DNA from: an uncultured Oscillospiraceae bacterium
GTDB taxonomy: Bacteria > Bacillota > Clostridia > Oscillospirales > Oscillospiraceae
Direction: 5' to 3'
Length of the DNA: 13,519 nt
NCBI GenBank assembly: GCA_902478785.1
Contig: CABSMJ010000034.1
Location: 1-13,519 of the forward strand
Shown: positions 12,005 to 13,519 of the stretch, piece by piece
How the letters are laid out: each line of letters begins with the position of its first letter
Position numbering within the stretch: the first letter of the stretch is position 1
The notes under the pieces: model-generated
Told to the model about the DNA's origin: nothing
The model's database searches: none
The model's input: only the letters and a program-made list of their open reading frames with translations
Program-made: the position numbers and the translations under genes

Positions 12005-13519
12005 TCATGCCTGGCCGATGAAATTGAAGTAAATATCGACCTGCTGGGTGTAGTGCTTTTTCTTGTACCGCCCGGAGCGTTCGTGTATCTCGATGCGCTG
12101 GATGAACTCCCGCACCAGCTCCGGCGTCAGTTCTGTAATATCCGTGTACTTGTCCACCAGCCTGCGGAAGCGGTCGGCGTTCAAGAGTGTGTCCTGCCGG
12201 TTGGCAATCTCGCCCCTGAGCATTTCCGCTTTTGCCTCTAGCTCCGCCTTTTCCTGCTCATAGCCTTTCACCAGCGTTTGGAACTGCCCATCAGAGAGAT
12301 GCCCCAGGACAAGTTCCTCAAAGGAGCAGCGGAACAGCGTTTCCAAGTCCTTTAACCGCCGTTCTCCCTTTTCCAGTTCCCGCTGCTTGGCGGCCAGCTC
12401 CTTTTTTGCCCTACTCTGGTGGCTGCTGGTGAGGCGCTGGAACAGCTCGTCCCAATGCTCCCTCGCCTCGACAGATACCCGCTGGATCTCGCTGAGTACA
12501 ATCTGCCGCAGGGCCACCGCCTTGATGGTGTGGGGCGTACAGTCCGCCTTGTGGTTGTGGTATCTCCCGCAAACGAAGGTGTATTGGTTCTCGTCCCAGC
12601 TCCCGCACCGGCAAAGGTAGTGCCGTGAGCCGCAGTCCGTGCAGTAAACTAGCCCGGAGAGCATATCCTGCTGTCCCATCTTGGTGGGCCTCCGTTTGCC
12701 CTGCCGTACCCGCTGGACGATCTCCCAGGTGTCCAGGTCGATCAATGGCTCGTGGGTTCCCTCAAAGCGGAGGACTTTGTCCGGCGGGTTCAAAAGGCTC
12801 CTTTTGCTCTTAAAGGATGGAGTATAAGTCCGGCAGTTGATGGTGTTGCCGATGTATTCCTCGTGATCCAGAATACCGGCCACTGTACTCCCGGACCAGG
12901 CGTAGGGCCTGTTCGGATTCAAGGCGGAGTGGCGGACCCCTCTGGTGCGGTAGGCGTAGGCGGTGGGGGTGAGGATCTGTTCCTGTGTGAGTATCCTGGC
13001 GATCTTGTCCGGCCCCAGCCCGCCGGCGCACAGCTCAAAGATACGGGCCACCACGGGGGCGGTCTGTTCATCGGGAATCAGGTGCTTGGGGTTCTCCTCG
13101 TCCTTTTTGTAGCCGTAGGGGGCCGAGGTGCCGATGCGCTCTCCACGCCGCGCCGCCGCCATGATGACCGCCTTCACCTTCTTGCTGGTGTCACGGGCGT
13201 GCCATTCGTTAAACAGGTCACGGACGGCAATACTATCGTCAATGCCGTTGATGGTGTCAACGCCGTCGTTGATGGCGATGTAGCGGACATGGTATTGGGC
13301 GAAGGTTTCTTCCAGCAGGATGCCCACCACCAGACGGTTGCGGCCCAAGCGGGAATGGTCTTTGACGATGATGGTGGACACCCGGCCCGCCTCCACCTCG
13401 GCCATCATCTCCAGATAGGCCGGACGGTCGAAGGTCACGCCGGAGTACCCGTCATCTACAAAGAACCGTGGATTCTGAAAGCCGTTCCGTTGGGCGTACT
13501 CCTGCAAAATCTGCTTTTG
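12005..13519 (-). CDS. Large serine recombinase, 5' end outside the window
   Basis: This is a site-specific recombinase of the large serine family, likely used to excise and integrate a mobile element. 504 residues are visible, with no stop before the window edge, and the frame remains open, so the N-terminus with the catalytic serine is not seen. The visible resolvase domain has DDGYSGVTFDRP and KDHSRLGRNRL, the conserved DNA-cleavage arginine region. A recombinase domain (about 125-285) follows. A zinc-ribbon region has Cys pairs (YCTDCG, then CRCG, VCG and DC). A Glu/Lys-rich coiled coil (about 340-430) and a C-terminal region with EIHERSGRYKKKHYTQQ, like DUF4368, complete it. The family is common in Clostridia integrative elements such as Tn4451-type transposons. 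It is oriented toward the antiporter operon, its stop abutting the operon terminator, so one element end probably lies in 11906-12004. The substrate sites are not identified. Confidence 0.92.
   Translation of the reverse strand, partial: QKQILQEYAQRNGFQNPRFFVDDGYSGVTFDRPAYLEMMAEVEAGRVSTIIVKDHSRLGRNRLVVGILLEETFAQYHVRYIAINDGVDTINGIDDSIAVRDLFNEWHARDTSKKVKAVIMAAARRGERIGTSAPYGYKKDEENPKHLIPDEQTAPVVARIFELCAGGLGPDKIARILTQEQILTPTAYAYRTRGVRHSALNPNRPYAWSGSTVAGILDHEEYIGNTINCRTYTPSFKSKRSLLNPPDKVLRFEGTHEPLIDLDTWEIVQRVRQGKRRPTKMGQQDMLSGLVYCTDCGSRHYLCRCGSWDENQYTFVCGRYHNHKADCTPHTIKAVALRQIVLSEIQRVSVEAREHWDELFQRLTSSHQSRAKKELAAKQRELEKGERRLKDLETLFRCSFEELVLGHLSDGQFQTLVKGYEQEKAELEAKAEMLRGEIANRQDTLLNADRFRRLVDKYTDITELTPELVREFIQRIEIHERSGRYKKKHYTQQVDIYFNFIGQA

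Noticed and set aside
1..13519. CRISPR arrays, tRNA or rRNA genes, insertion sequences
   Set aside because: No regularly spaced repeats, no cloverleaf, no rRNA-like stretches and no transposase were seen; the serine recombinase is the only mobility gene.

Overview
The window looks like chromosomal DNA of a GC-rich, anaerobic, Gram-positive endospore former of the class Clostridia, most likely a gut Oscillospiraceae (Flavonifractor/Oscillibacter-like). This is inferred from the strong AGGAGG-type ribosome sites, a LysM plus GH18 spore-lysin-type protein, a Clostridia-type large serine recombinase with a DUF4368-like tail, and protein similarity by eye. No database search was possible.

Layout. 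(1) 11-1309, minus: a two-LysM, GH18 protein of the YaaH/SleL spore-cortex type. (2) 1310-1561: a divergent intergenic region with a SigmaA-type promoter for the next gene and a nested hairpin. (3) 1562-2464, plus: a LysR-family regulator. (4) 2465-2789: a 325-base gap holding a consensus-like promoter (TTGACT-N17-TATAAT), a dyad over its -35 box, and a leader of about 225 nt. The leader has perfect long stems and an alternative pairing that reaches the first Shine-Dalgarno, so it is a riboswitch-like candidate. (5) 2790-11906, plus: ten tightly packed, partly overlapping genes for a multisubunit Mrp/Mnh-type cation/proton antiporter, in the order E-F-G-MbhD-(MbhE+B fusion)-C-D1-D2-D3-D4. (6) 11917-12003: back-to-back terminator hairpins between convergent genes. 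(7) 12005-13519, minus: a large serine recombinase cut by the window edge, probably marking one end of an integrated element that continues to the right.

How it works together. The ten genes would encode one membrane complex. E, F, G, MbhD, MbhE/B and C supply the small-subunit core known from Mrp antiporters and from archaeal Mbh/Mbs complexes. The four NuoL/M/N-like proteins each keep the expected TM5 glutamate and TM7, TM8 and TM12 lysines, so each could be an ion-translocating unit. There is no fused MrpA: its usual C-terminal parts are a separate gene (MbhD) and the N-terminus of MnhB. The gene order follows the Mbh plan, but three extra antiporter-like genes stand where the hydrogenase genes would be. 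The last one has a NuoL-like C-terminal arm. No hydrogenase, ferredoxin or NADH module is seen, so a stand-alone secondary antiporter is the simplest reading. The upstream LysR protein and the structured leader are plausible regulators; sodium or pH sensing is inference.
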